A stretch of 64,000 nucleotides of DNA. Origin: Moringa oleifera (taxonomy: Eukaryota > Streptophyta > Magnoliopsida > Brassicales > Moringaceae). Numbering within the stretch: the first letter of the stretch is position 1; each line of letters begins with the position of its first letter. The position numbers were made by a program, and so were the translations under genes. Positions 11,564-24,200 of this stretch are shown here, one piece after another. The DNA lies in contig JAJFZO010000889.1 in assembly GCA_021397835.1 (NCBI GenBank), positions 4,092,001 through 4,156,000 of the forward strand, written 5' to 3'. Under the pieces are notes generated by a model. That model saw only the letters and a list, made by a program, of their open reading frames with translations. It searched no databases and had not been told where the DNA came from.

Positions 11564-14500
11564 GCACAGTGATTATGTGGTGCTTATTTGAACAAAAACA
11601 TTCACCTGCGTTATCGAGACATTTTAAGTGTATTGTGAACATTTTCTTGTTTCTTTTCTTTTATTGAATAATTCTGATGGTTGTTAGGCTAACCTGTGCG
11701 CTGCCTTTCACCTTGTGCTGTCTCTTTTTCTCCCCAAAGTCAGTGATTTTTCAGGCTGAGGAAAAATAATATTTCAATTTTCTACTTGGAAGAGGTTGCT
11801 ATATAAATATTTTCAAAAGTTCATTTCTCTGTTCCCCTGAGCTGCTCAAGTTCATGGATACTGAAACAACATTTTTAAATGTACCAAATAACAATTTTAT
11901 AGTGAGTGATTGAAACTTCAGCCTAAAAAATCACTAGACTTTGTGGCTTGAAAGGCAGTTCTGGGATTTTTGGCAGACATTTTGCCTTGGTGCCCTTCGT
12001 GTGGAAGGCTACTTTCATGGCTAGGCCTTTATAAGTTATTTGCTTTGAATTGAACTCCGTTGTAAACTTTATTCCTGTTATGTTGTGTTTAAACTTTTGG
12101 GAGATTTATTTGGTTTTACTATCTTTTCTGTTTTCCTAGTTCATTCTGATGTTTGCTTGTTTCATAGATTATGCATGTCATTAAAATGTGTGATTCTTTA
12201 CATTTAGTATGTTGTTTGTTTCACGGAATGGTTAAAATCATTCCTATTGTATGCATCTGTATTAGGAATGAAAATACAATTGTCCGATTCGTACTAGATT
12301 GGACATGGTTAGATTTTCCGGTTTACTCCAAAGAAATGATACATCCATCTATCTGATTTTCCTGGAGTTTGGCCTGCCTGCAGAAGGCTAGCTTCTCTGT
12401 CTGTCTGGCCTGATTAAGAACAGTTGTTTATGTCAATCAGGGAATGTCTTCTCTGTCAAGATTTATTTTTGCTAGGTGTAACATGAATTAGATCAGCAGC
12501 CACCTGTCGCTTCTTTCTTGTTTGGTTGTTTTTTCTAAGTGTTCATGGACACACTCAGTTCTGAATTCTAGCCGGCAACAGGCCTGATGGTTGGTAGTGT
12601 CCAAACTGGGGCAGACCAATTCCATCATTTAAAGGCCTCATGACCCAGTTGCTTCTATTGATCTGGGTCAAGCCAACGAGCCCAGTTTGGCGCCCTTTGG
12701 TTAGAAATACGGTGCCGTTTGAATAGGTGAAAAATTCACCGAGAATTCGTTCACTCTCTCTGAGAGGACGCGTGAAGCATCCCGTGTTCCTGCAGTCAGA
12801 GAGTGAGAGTCAAAAAAGCTTTACGGGAGGACAAAGAGAGTCACCCTTGTGTACTGGAGAGTACATCTGCATCAGTTTTGGACCGTCGGATTCTCCTCGT
12901 AATCCACAATGGACGCACGGCTGATGTGCATCCAAAGTCCTTGGGAACGTAGGATCATTTCCCTAAAATTGAAGGCCCACAAATCAAATCACATCCCTCC
13001 TTTGACCCTCTAACAACTCTTAGCCGTCAGATCAGGCACGGAGTTGAGGAAAGAGGGGGTGTGCGCATCTCCATGCAGCCAATCATCCTATCCACTCGAC
13101 ACGTCCACATCCAGAAACCCAAGCGGACCCCGCAAACAGGGAAGAGATTAGAAGACAGTATTTACTCAATTTTGATTACTTGCCGTGTGTGAAGGCTGAT
13201 GGGGATGTTGCTGTGACGTTTGATGATGGTGACGCGCAGATACTCTGGTGGTCCCGTCCGTAGGGTAGACATAGAAGGTTGGATACGAGATCTGTTGTGC
13301 CAATGAGAGAGTGCCACGTAAGAGTACTGAACGGCCAAAAAGACTGAGCCAAAGATATGATTGATAAATATTTTGCCAACATTGCTCGTGTCGGGTTAAG
13401 GTGACGTTGGTTCGGACGAGACAGTGATTTGGACGGATGGTGAGAGGTCTGATCCTCTGACCAAACTCATCTCCTCTTCCACTCCCTTTTACTTTAACCC
13501 TTTGTTTCTCTATTTTACTGTTAATTTTAATTTACTGTGGGAATATTATATTACCACTCTTAATCTTACCCTTAAAAAAAATATATAATTAGAAAATAAA
13601 ATTTTAAATTATAAGTTATAATAAAATAATATAAAAATAAAGAGGCTTAAGAAATGGAGAGCACAGTATGTTTCCAAGAAAGGCTGAAGCAGAAGGACCA
13701 ACGGTGGGTACCAAAGAGGTCTTCCAGACAGTGAAAATGGGAAAACTACTGAGAGCTGCTGCTGCTGAATTCGTTAAAATCATGCACATCGCCCCTCTCC
13801 CCCGAAAGCTAAATATATATGCATGAAATAGATCATGATAGAAGTCTTCACTTGTTGAAAGTTACCGTAAACTAGACACTCCCTACTACTATTGCTTTTG
13901 CGTTTAGCCTTTTTAACCTTTTTCTCTTTTTCCTTTCTGTCTGTGTCAGAACTCAATCCCTCTTCTCAGATTCAAAATCAACTCCAATTGTCACTGACCC
14001 ATTTCACCGTACAAGCACATTGAGCTTAAAAATCTCAAGTCAAATGGACTCTGGCCAGCCTCGATCTCTGGTATGTCATGCCACTGGTAATTAAGCTGAA
14101 CTGCCGGCCCCAAAGGGCACTTAAAGTTCAAGTTCTTGTAGATCAAGATTCAAGAGGGTGGTGCTTAGGTTCAATGATCTTTCTGAGGAAATGGAAACAG
14201 GAACAGGCATGCAGGAGAGGAACCCTAGCTAAAAGTTGTTGACAGAAACACGATACCCTACCCAGCTGGTATTAAAAAAAAAAAAAACAAAGGCGAGAGA
14301 CGTTTCCACGCTGAGAAGTGGAAAACCAGAAGGTAATGATATTGCAGTGCGCTCTCATGATCTGAATCTATCTCAAAACATGACATCATAGCAGGAGAGA
14401 TGAGCCCATTGGATGATTACTGTTTACGTACTTGTCCAATTGGGTTCCATCTGTCGACAGAGAAAACAACTTTTTTTCCATTATTTCTTTTCTTCCTTTC

Positions 14501-15572
14501 CATTGTTATCTCTTCTTCCCACTCCTTTTGAAGAAAACAAACACAAGCAATTAGGACTACTCCTCCTTATTGTCAACTGCACGTAACTGCAATTTTCAAA
14601 AAGAATGGCATGAAGAGTTTAATCTCACAAATGGACTAAGATTGTTACTTAATTGTCAGAGATAGTCATCATTATTACATATCAGAAAAATTAATCTATC
14701 AGCAGTTTGATTATCGATTCGGTAGGTAAGACATTGTAAGTCTTCCATGCAACCTTATTAATTGTTTTTGTTTATTTGTGAGGCTTCAGCCAATCAACAC
14801 CTTATCCTATCCTAATTTTGCCTCTCCTAATCTTATGTTAAGTCACCTTCAATATGTCTTTAATTTGCTCCTTATTTCTCATTGTCACCTGCTTTAATCC
14901 CTTTCAATGTTAACTACTGAGATGGATCATTCAGAAGAGAGAACTAAAACTTTGATATTCACCCAAAATTATTTTACTAATCGATATAAAAAATCTTAAC
15001 TCTTTATGTATTTGTAAAAATATATTGAAGTCCACGAGAACAGTTTTAAAATAGATAATATTTATTTATTAATAATATATAATAATAAATTATTTAATAT
15101 TAAAAAAATTAAGTGCAATTATATATTACAAAATTAGGTGGATTACTTGTAATATAGTGGGAACCGAAGCTTATTTGCTTGCTGTTGTATACGGACGGAA
15201 GATTAAAAATTAAAAAGAGAGATATCTTGATTAATTGAACAAAACGGTACGGATTACTAGGGGAGGATTCGATTGTTAAATGCAACTGATGGTTGGTGTC
15301 CCTCACGTGCGACGGGGAAGTGGAGTTCACCTGCGTTTTCTGACACAAACAAATTTTGTTACCGTGCCCTGTCCTGTCACTTTTAACATTTGACAGTCCA
15401 ATCATTTGCCTCTGACTACCCCCGCAAAAGCGGATAGATAAGTTTCTGCACTCGCTCTGCCAGCGCGTGAGGAGATCCCCCTTTCTTTTTCCGAATTTGA
15501 TTAAAACCCCCGCCCGCAATCTTTACAGAGGCCGCAGCTCAGCTTGTAGCTTAATAAGTTGCTGCTCCGCTA
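11564..15572. other. 3' UTR of the RING gene followed by intergenic DNA and SPT promoter
   Basis: The first several hundred bases after the stop at 11563 stay T-rich and are probably 3' UTR. From about 12700 to 13450 the base composition is less AT-rich but no frame resembles a known family. AT-rich low-complexity sequence lies at 13540-13640 and 14930-15110, and a poly-A run at 14274-14287. A CACGTG G-box sits at about 15304, roughly 380 bp before the SPT start codon. The 136-codon frame on the minus strand at 15109-15519 covers this promoter and is not credible as a gene. Confidence 0.5.
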
Positions 15573-15626
15573 ATGATCCTCTTGTCGAACAAGAGGAGCA
15601 ACGACTGTAACAAAAAGAACCCATAG
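15573..15626 (+). promoter_or_regulatory. Upstream ORF of 17 codons in the SPT leader
   Basis: An ATG followed by 16 sense codons and a TAG lies 58 nt before the main start at 15685. It is in the leader if transcription starts upstream of 15573, which is likely because the surrounding GC-richer, CT/AG-rich sequence looks like 5' UTR. The encoded peptide is MILLSNKRSNDCNKKNP. Whether it is translated or conserved cannot be told here. Confidence 0.45.
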
Positions 15627-15684
15627 CGAAAACAGTAACTGAAACAGAAATCCCGAGGAGAACAATAGAGAGAGTGAGAGAGTA

Positions 15685-18662
15685 ATGGGAGATAACATCA
15701 ACGCGTGTTCATCTTCATCTTCAGCTCATCATCATGACTATAATCCTCCGTGTTCATCGGACGAAATCTCTCATTTTCTCCGTCAAATTCTCGTCCGTTC
15801 ATCTTCATCGTCCTCTCCATCTCCGGCTATTTCCCGCGGGGACCCGCAAGGCCAGCAGTGCCTCTGGTCGCCGCCTTCCCTCTCCCCATCGATCGTTGCC
15901 AACCCCGGGATCTCCGCCTTTGATCTGCCTGACCACGTGCGCTCGGGGACCGGTGCGGGTTACGGTACCTCTGGTGCTTGCTTCTCGGAGAACGTGCTGG
16001 GGAATGCTGCCCTCATGTCGTCTTCTTCGGTTGGGGTGAACGAGAACGACACCGATGAGTATGACTGTGAAAGCGAGGTACTTTTGGTTTTGGATTCTGC
16101 TCTGTTTGGCCGCTGAGCAAGTGTGTGAAAAGTGGAGAGAATTGAGACATTCACACTCTGATCTTTTGATATTTGGAGCTTGAGAAAACTAGTGTTAGAA
16201 GTCAAGTGGGTTGGTTAAATTTTTGATTCTTTGGTTAGTGCTGGCATTTTCGGTCCCTTGCCGTCTGGTAACCCAGAAAATATTTAGGAAAATGATCTAC
16301 AACTTTTTAAATGTTGATCTTTAATGATTCAAGATTAAGGCAGACGTAAATGTGTTGGAGATTTTATTTTTGGAACCAAATAACTCTAAGAAAATCTCCT
16401 CCTTTTTGTTTCGTTAAGTGTCTTTTGCAATTAATTATAATTTTTGAATAGCAGGAGGGTCTGGAAGCTTTAATCGATGACCCACCGGCAAAGCCAGCTC
16501 CACCACGTAGTTCATCCAAGAGAAGCAGGGCTGCGGAAGTTCACAATTTGTCTGAAAAGGTTGGCTTCTCTTCTTGTAGCTACTTTTTAAAATCTGCAAT
16601 AATTTTCTTCTCTCTTCTTTTGAAAAGAAAATTATGGGTTTTGATCTGTATGACCTTATGGGCAGAGGAGAAGGAGTAGGATTAACGAGAAAATGAAAGC
16701 TTTGCAAAATCTAATTCCTAATTCCAACAAGGTATGCTTGTTGCAAGATGTCGGGCACCATTTTGCTTGATTGCTTTCAATTTGCTGAGTCGCATTTGTT
16801 GTCAATTAAATGGTTTGGTTTTCCATTCATGCAGACAGATAAGGCTTCGATGCTTGATGAAGCTATTGAGTACCTCAAGAAGCTTCAGCTCCAAGTCCAG
16901 GTTTCTCGCTATCTTCCCATGAAATTGCATATTTCCCTTCTGATGTTATTGCCGGCTGATCTCTTGAGCTTTTGATGTTATATGCTTTGGTTTTGTTGTT
17001 CAAAATAATGGGACAATTTCATGATCTCTAATTCCAAGTTTTGCCAAGGGACCCAGTCTCTTGATGAAGAAGGTGAGACTGTCAGGGGAGGGGCCTCCCT
17101 CTGTTCTTTTTCTTGACCAAGACAGTAAAGCTCTCAGTGGCCCAGAGAGACCACCTTTAGACATTATCATGCATACTGTTTGCAACTGGCAGCATTTTGT
17201 CATTGTCCCTTGTCATTATCCATCCAAATTAGATGGTTGGAGCTAAAAATCCCAACTTTAGAATCCATAAGAACTATTTTACTTCTTTCCTCACTCCTGT
17301 TGAGTAGATCATATCATTGTACTTCTCATTGACCATACACTTTGGCTGTTCTCAATGGCTGCAACATAGCTCTTCATCTTCATGGAAATGACAAAATGAG
17401 AACTGACGTACTTCACTAGGTGTGCCTCATCAACATATTTGGAAAGTGAAGATCCTGTGTTTGTTTGCCAAGTTGTACATAGATGTACTAGTGTGAACTA
17501 TCTTGGGTTTTGTCTTATCTACATTGTAAAATCTTTTACCAATTTGTTGGGAAAGCAGTGATCATGAATCTAGCTTTAGACATTGCCATCATATATGTTG
17601 TCTTTCCTTCATGTCAGCAATGGGCACATATGCCTCCAGAACATGTTGAAACCTTTCTAATTGTCTAAAACAAAGTGTTTCTCTTCCTAACAGAATTATG
17701 AGTCCTTCAAGTGTAAACTTGCATCCCATGTGGTGTTAATCTGTTTAGTGGTGATTCACCTTGTAGATGCTATCAATGAGAAATGGATTAAGCTTGCATC
17801 CAATGTGCTTACCGGGAGTGTTGCAACCAATGCAAATCTCCCAGACAAGGACGAGCTTTGGTGAGGAAAATGGGTCTCTACATATGAACATGACCAGTAC
17901 ACTTCATGTGAACCAAGATAGCTCAGCACAAACTGTATTCAATCTACCCAATCAATGCACCTTCTCGAACCGGGTATCTGTGCCTGATATGCCTGATATA
18001 ATCAACTCAGAAACCTCATTTGTTATGGAATTGCCAATCCAACGTCAATTTGGATTGTTCCGGCTTCTCAGTTCCCCAGAGGTAAGTTTGGTGTGATGCC
18101 TATAATTATGGTTGCTTGCAATCTGATGGGTAGTGCTATCCAATTATCTTATAGTGTCGAACTGTGAAGGAAATCTGCAGGGAAGACATATTGCCACATC
18201 ATCAACTGAATGTAGGTAATTCGAAGACAAATCCATCAGGTTAGTCCTCTGAACGGGATCCAGGTGTTCGATTGTGGAAAAAAAAAACTTATTTTACGTC
18301 ATTCCTTGTTTCAGAACTTTAAGCACTTTGTCTAACACATCTTTCTGTTTCGAAAGAATTTGAAGTGGGAGTCATGGCTATGGTTTCAAATCCCTTTGAT
18401 ACGGCATCTGACTTAAAGGAAAGTAGCCCCATGGATGCATGCGTGGCAGGAAGAGACCAGTCAGACAGTATGCTCTTGAAGAACAAAGAGCGCAACCTTA
18501 TACTGCCTCCACAATTGACTGGGTATGTATACTTGTGAATCCATATGTTCTCATCATGTCAACATCTCTGCCCTGATTTCTCCTGGATTTAGCTTTTTTA
18601 GCAGGATCCAAAGAGGAAGTGCCCCTAGTGATGACATAAAACTAGAACGACCGGACTTTTGA
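15685..18662 (+). CDS. SPT: bHLH transcription factor, SPATULA/ALCATRAZ type
   Basis: Nuclear DNA-binding factor of the SPT/ALC group, which in Arabidopsis controls carpel margin and fruit dehiscence tissue, leaf size and germination. Coding exons are 15685-16077, 16455-16559, 16666-16731, 16835-16900, 17767-18081, 18155-18239, 18357-18522 and 18605-18662, in consistent phase, giving 417 aa (Arabidopsis SPT is about 373). The N-terminus is Ser-rich with an SSDEISHFLRQIL motif. An acidic helix (CESEEGLEAL) precedes a basic region at about 152-170 that keeps the H161-E165-R169 set for E-box binding. The helix-loop-helix follows to about 210 (INEKMKALQNLIPNSNKTDK, then ASMLDEAIEYLKKLQLQVQ). The downstream LSMRNGLSLHPMCLPG segment is diagnostic of SPT. 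Exons 2 and 8 have tandem NAGNAG acceptors. Exons 6-8 rest on splice-phase logic, and the exon 7 acceptor is weak. Retaining intron 6 would end the protein at a TAG at 18242-18244 (344 aa). Confidence 0.9.
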
Positions 18663-21100
18663 AGGTTGCTGGGTTCATGCTACTCTATTAACTTAAAAAG
18701 AATTTCACATAGTGACAATTTTTCAAGCTTTTTGCTGAATGATTCTTCTATTATTGCTCGGGAAGCCTCAACAGGAAGAACTTTCATATGCCTTTAAAAC
18801 GAGAAATAGGCTGTGGAGTTGTTCCAATCAATTCATTGGCCAACAGTCATCAGGTTCAGCCATGTAAGTTCAGGGTTTTTCTTCTTTTTTTATCAGTAGC
18901 TGCCATGTCTCATCTGAAAGTCCCACATCAATGAGATATGCATATGTAGTCATGTTAATGTTCCGCTGATGGTATGTATGTAATTAATGTAAAAGTTCAT
19001 TACTAATAGTAAGTCTGGTGGTTTTCTGAGTCTCGACCAATTACAATTCGCCCCTCCAGTGTAGTAATGGGCAATTGATTATAATTTGAGCCTTCCAAGT
19101 TTCAGCTGGCAGGCTTTTCATTTCTTGGTCAAAAGTAAAATATGGCCCTGGTAACGATATCTAGTCTAGTCAGAAGCCTCTGTATTGATTGTAGATTTGT
19201 TCCAAATCTCATCTGTCTTCCAGGCCATTGCTCACTTTTCTTGTGGGCCGAGGAGGCTCTCTTTCTTTTTGGTGGAATCATTATGAAGACCAATATTTCA
19301 AAGTTATCTCCTGTTTAGATATCAGAATTTTCAGGTCAAGCAGAAGAAAATTCCCCGTCAGCCTAAGAATTCTTGTCCATTGAATAGGTAGAGTGGGAGT
19401 GGCTTTTTCTTGGGTGTCTGCTGGATTCAAACTTCTTAGTTGGAATTGGAACTTTTTGTATGGAAATATTCTCTCGTCCTTGACCTTAACTTGTCCTGGC
19501 TTTTGCTGATTTACTCGCGTCACCCTGGTATTTTCCATTGGAAAAATACAAGGAAAATAATAAACTTGCAAACAAAACACTAAACTTTCTCTTTGTCAAA
19601 TGTAGATCCCCAGCCTGCACTTTTCTGACCGTTGCGTCTTTAAATGGCTACTGAAGGGTGATTTCTAGGGCACTCTGCACTCCGGCCTTTGCGCAATTCA
19701 ATGGCCAACATCCCTTCCTAAATTTCACAGCAAAAACAACATGAAATGCACCAATCTTCTTTTCTAAGCAAAGATTAGAATTCCTTATCACTGATAATAT
19801 CTTAACTAGAAACTGAGTTCAATTAAATCAAGGATTAAACTATCTTGAGGTCTCCGTTGCATTTGTTACTAGATATTTCTTAGATTCTCTAGACTTTGCC
19901 TATCAGAAAATGAATATGCTGACGAATGTGAATAAATGTTGGCATGTTGTATATATCATTAGCATATGTAGGATACTCGTTTTTAAATAATTACCATGAA
20001 CAGAAACAAACAGGTGCATCCACCAGAGACCTGTTTGGCTCACCAGAATCCCTGGAAAAAACGAGATAACAATGTATTGTAACCTGTCCTTAAGCAGCTG
20101 CTTCTGATGGTGATCATAACAGTGAGCATATTCCTGTTGTTGCCATATAATTTTTCTTAACCAGGAACCTGGACGATGCTTCTTGGACAAAAACATCTGT
20201 TTTTGTCTTCACCAAGATCCTATTTTCTACTCATTCCCAATTGGGTCTTTAATCTCTTGAGACATCTTTCTTGTTTCTATTCCATTTGGACAACACAGAA
20301 ACAACATAGATTTCACAGTGCTATACATACCCACAAATTTCCTTTTCATTAAAAAGTGGAAATATTTATCCATATAACATTTATCAGAAATCACTATGAA
20401 TTCGAGAGGTAAGCCAGCATTAACTCTGGACAGACGGGTCACACCATCTTTCAATTTCGGGTCGTCTCTGGACGCTTTAGAAGCAAATCAGCCATGTGGG
20501 TATGGAAAGAACAATAGCTATCCAACAAAACATGTGTTCATGGTTGAATTCAGACAGACAAAACCTGTACATACTGAACTTAGTTCTCTAATCCACGTGA
20601 ATAATGCTTTCAACGCCCATTAATTACGATTTGCTTGCTTAACCTTATCACCTATGCCAAAAAAATAAAAAAATAAAAAACAAACATAAAAGCAAAGAAG
20701 AAATAGTTTGTTTTTATAATTTTTCTTTATTTTTTAAAATACAATAGAAATTAATATAAGAAAAGAAAAAAGAGGGCAGAAAATATTATATGGTCCTTGG
20801 AAAAGAGAGAGAAAAAAAAAAAAAGAGTTGGGGCCTTTGTGAGTCACAAATTAACGGGGCGGTTGGAAGGTGAAGTTTTTCTTGTTGTATTAATATTTAT
20901 TTTATCCATCATTTTTGTTTTCTAAGGATTTGGTTGAAGTTGAATGGAAAGCCTTTCGTATTTAACGGTCTGTTGAAGAAAAAAATTAAATTTGGTTGAG
21001 AATCTGATTTTCTATTCTAAATCAAATCGTGTAGACCAAGGCATTTGGTTTTTTGACGTCTATGGCTGTTGTCTTCGGCACGCTCACGTCTGGTTTTGGG
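18663..21100. other. Intergenic region between SPT and NAPRT
   Basis: Contains the SPT 3' UTR and the NAPRT promoter. The part at 20640-20830 is rich in A runs and AAT repeats. Short frames on both strands (about 19281-20623) lack family motifs, splice context and start context, so I call no gene. An extra 3' exon of SPT between 18760 and 18870 cannot be excluded. Confidence 0.5.
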
Positions 21101-21108
21101 TATATATA
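21101..21108 (+). promoter_or_regulatory. TATA box of the NAPRT gene
   Basis: A canonical TATATATA follows TGGG and lies 133 bp before the start codon at 21234. The predicted leader (about 21130-21233) is purine-rich and contains no ATG. Confidence 0.65.
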
Positions 21109-21233
21109 GGCACGTAATTACTAGCCAAGCATCACTCAACAGCAATTCGGAGTTTGTGTGCGAGAAAGAAGAGAGGGAAGAAATTATAGCAATAGAAGGA
21201 GAGGAAGAAAGAGCCCTAGAATTCGAAGGGAAA

Positions 21234-24200
21234 ATGAAAGGGAAAGAGAATGGCCCCAACGGGAAGCAGTCCGGTCGGGTCCTGGATGGCCCTACGAACC
21301 CGATGGTTACGCCGCTGCTTACGGATCTTTATCAGTTCACCATGGCTTATGCTTACTGGAAAGCTGGAAAACATAACGAGCGGGCCGTGTGAGTTGCATT
21401 CGCTCCTTTCGTTTTAATATGTATCATTGTTTTTTTTTTTACTCTGTTTGGTTGCTGAGAAATTGGACGAGAGGGAGATGGGAAAATTTGAAACCTTTGC
21501 TTCCATATCATCTTTAGCGATAAAAGCAAGTTTCTTGTTTCATTCCTTCAAATATTTTCTTTTCAATCAGATTACTTATTCTTTGGCTTGACTTCAGTTT
21601 TGTTGCAACTTGTTTAGTTAGTTAAGTTAGTTGGTTCGTTTGTTTCTGGTAGGATCTTTTTCATGGCACTTTTACTCAGTTATATTGAATTTGGTGATGT
21701 CCAAATGCAAAGTTGATTAAGATGGTTCGTCTTGCAACCTTAATCTTTTCTTTCTGCAATGAACGGAGGTACAAGTACATTAATGAATATGGGAGCATGG
21801 AGAAAGCTATTGTCAAGCATTGAGCTTTGGTTGATAGGAGACGTCCTTTTAAAATTATGCATACATGTTGTGGCGATATTGTTGTGATTGATAACTTAAT
21901 GAAATGTTATTATTATCAAGAGATAAAGAAATAAATCTAAGTAGTTTTCCTAATTAGTTGAGTTCTACAATCCTTCAAAAATGATTGGGAAGTCATGTTG
22001 CAGTGAGAAGTGGTAAATTGGGTCCAAATTGGAAATCAAATTCAGTTAAGAGAATCATGGCTTTACGCTATAGCAGCCCATTTGATTTTTTGAAGGTTCA
22101 AATTTACATTTGGAATTATATTGCTATGCAGCTCCTGTGACTCGTTTCTTGCCTTGTACACTAAATAATTAGAAAAAACTGGGTTGTCACTCCCATAAAA
22201 AAGTTGTTAGACTCTGGGAATTTCAGTATGTCAAATGAAAGCCAGACAACTGTTTCAACAAGATTTAAAGTTTTCCTTTGCTTTGTCTTTATTATTAGAG
22301 CCATCTGAGAGGATATGAATAAAGTCTTCTCTGTAACATCTGATAAAATTGGAACCTTTGGATTTCAGATGCTATCTTTGTTGCTTTGATGCAATTAAGC
22401 TAACTCTAAAAAGTTGAAACACCGTGTCTATTTGTCTTATAAGTCTTTTCTTATGGTTTATAATGTGCTTTAGGTTTGATTTATATTTCCGGAGGAACCC
22501 TTTTGGTGGTGAATATACAATCTTTGCTGGCTTAGAGGAATGCATAAAGTTCATTGCTAATTTCAAATTAACTGAGGAGGAGATCTCTTTTATCCGTGAA
22601 GCCTTACCTGCATGTGAGGTAAACCAGACCAGCTTGTTGATTAGCCTAGTAATAACAGGTTTATTCATTTCAATTTTTTCAAACTAAAATAAAATAATTT
22701 AACAACTTATTTAAAGGATTAAAGCCTTTGATTGTGTCCCTGTCTATGGAAAATGTGTTTTGAAAGAAATTTTCAAATTTTTGTATCGGATAAAGAAAGC
22801 AAAATTTGTATACTGTCTGACCAGTCAGGCCTACATCCATGAGAAGGGACTCATATTTACCTCATGCAGGCACATTTATCATACAACTATTGCTGTAAGA
22901 AAATTCATACCTTCAGAAACATAATATTATTCCAATCACTATCTTTCTTGTAGATACAGTTTCTTTGCACTCCAAAGTCCATATGATGATTTTATCAATC
23001 TAATCTCCTAAGAAGTACCCTAACATTAACATATTTAACATTCTGATAAACTGCTGTAAGGCACGAAACAGTGCAATTTGCATGGACTTTGTGTAGATTT
23101 TCTTAGCATGATATCTAATGCGAACAACTGCACTTATATCTAATAACTTTCAACCATAAAATTTGAAATTTATGTTTTTTATAGGGTAGCTCAAGTTTTA
23201 GTTTATGACATATTGCGATACCATTGATTTTATTAGTGAATTCTATCCACAAATTGGGTGGTGAACTAATTAAGTCTTGTGGTTTTAAATCATAGGAGGG
23301 CTTCTGCGATTATCTTAGGGGACTTGATTGTTCTGATGTTGAAGTCTATGCTGTTTCAGAGGGATCAGTTGTTTTCCCAAAGGTACCGCTGGTGAGAGTT
23401 GAAGGCCCAATTGCTGTGAGTATCCAAAGTAGGGGGACATCCCCATATATATATCTATATCTATATATATATATATAGATATAGATATTAGTATGTTTAG
23501 ATGTACTCAGTTTTCTATTCGGTTGAATTAAAACTATCATATCTATCCCATACAATTTCACTACATATATATATATATATATATAGATATTAGCATCAGT
23601 TTTCTCTTCGGTTGAATTAAAACTATCATATCTATCCCATACGATTTCACTTTCATGTTTTAGATTCTCCTAATGCTTTAAAAGTTGATTCTTCTAGGTG
23701 GTTCAATTGCTGGAAACTCCATTTCTGAATCTTATTAATTATGCATCATTGGTAGCTACGAATGCTGCAAGGCATCGATTTGTTGCTGGAAAATCTAAGC
23801 TTTTACTTGAGTTTGGCCTCCGACGGGCTCAGGTTTGCCTAACTTTTCTTGCATATTCTCTATTTGAAGTGCTGATTTACGTCTTGTCCTGATAGATTTC
23901 TTCCATTATATATAGGGACCTGATGGTGCATTAAGTGCTTCAAAATACTGCTATCTTGGAGGGTTTGATGCAACAAGGTAGTTCTAGCTAATATTCAACT
24001 TTTGACTTTTTGTCCTTTGTGAAAATCATTTGTTAAACCAACTGTTTGCGTCATGTGCCTTCTAGTCTACAGCCTGAAATCATGCTCATTCATTCTAAAT
24101 CTAAACATTGAAACTCAAAGGAGTAAATTTGGTTGAAATACAGTCATCTTATATTGGACAGTATAAGAGTCAGTATGTTTGACTCTTCCACAAATAAAGG

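Noticed and set aside
15109..15519. 136-codon frame on the minus strand upstream of SPT
   Set aside because: It overlaps the SPT promoter, has no recognisable domain and no plausible leader, and its C-terminal part reads AT-rich spacer.
16734..17246. Short frames in SPT introns 3 and 4
   Set aside because: They read through verified donors and acceptors and have no homology; intron 4 (16901-17766) shows no exon-like segment.
21069..21233. In-frame 55-codon N-terminal extension of NAPRT
   Set aside because: It begins with TTG upstream of the TATA box, so most of it is promoter or leader rather than protein; the first true ATG is 21234.
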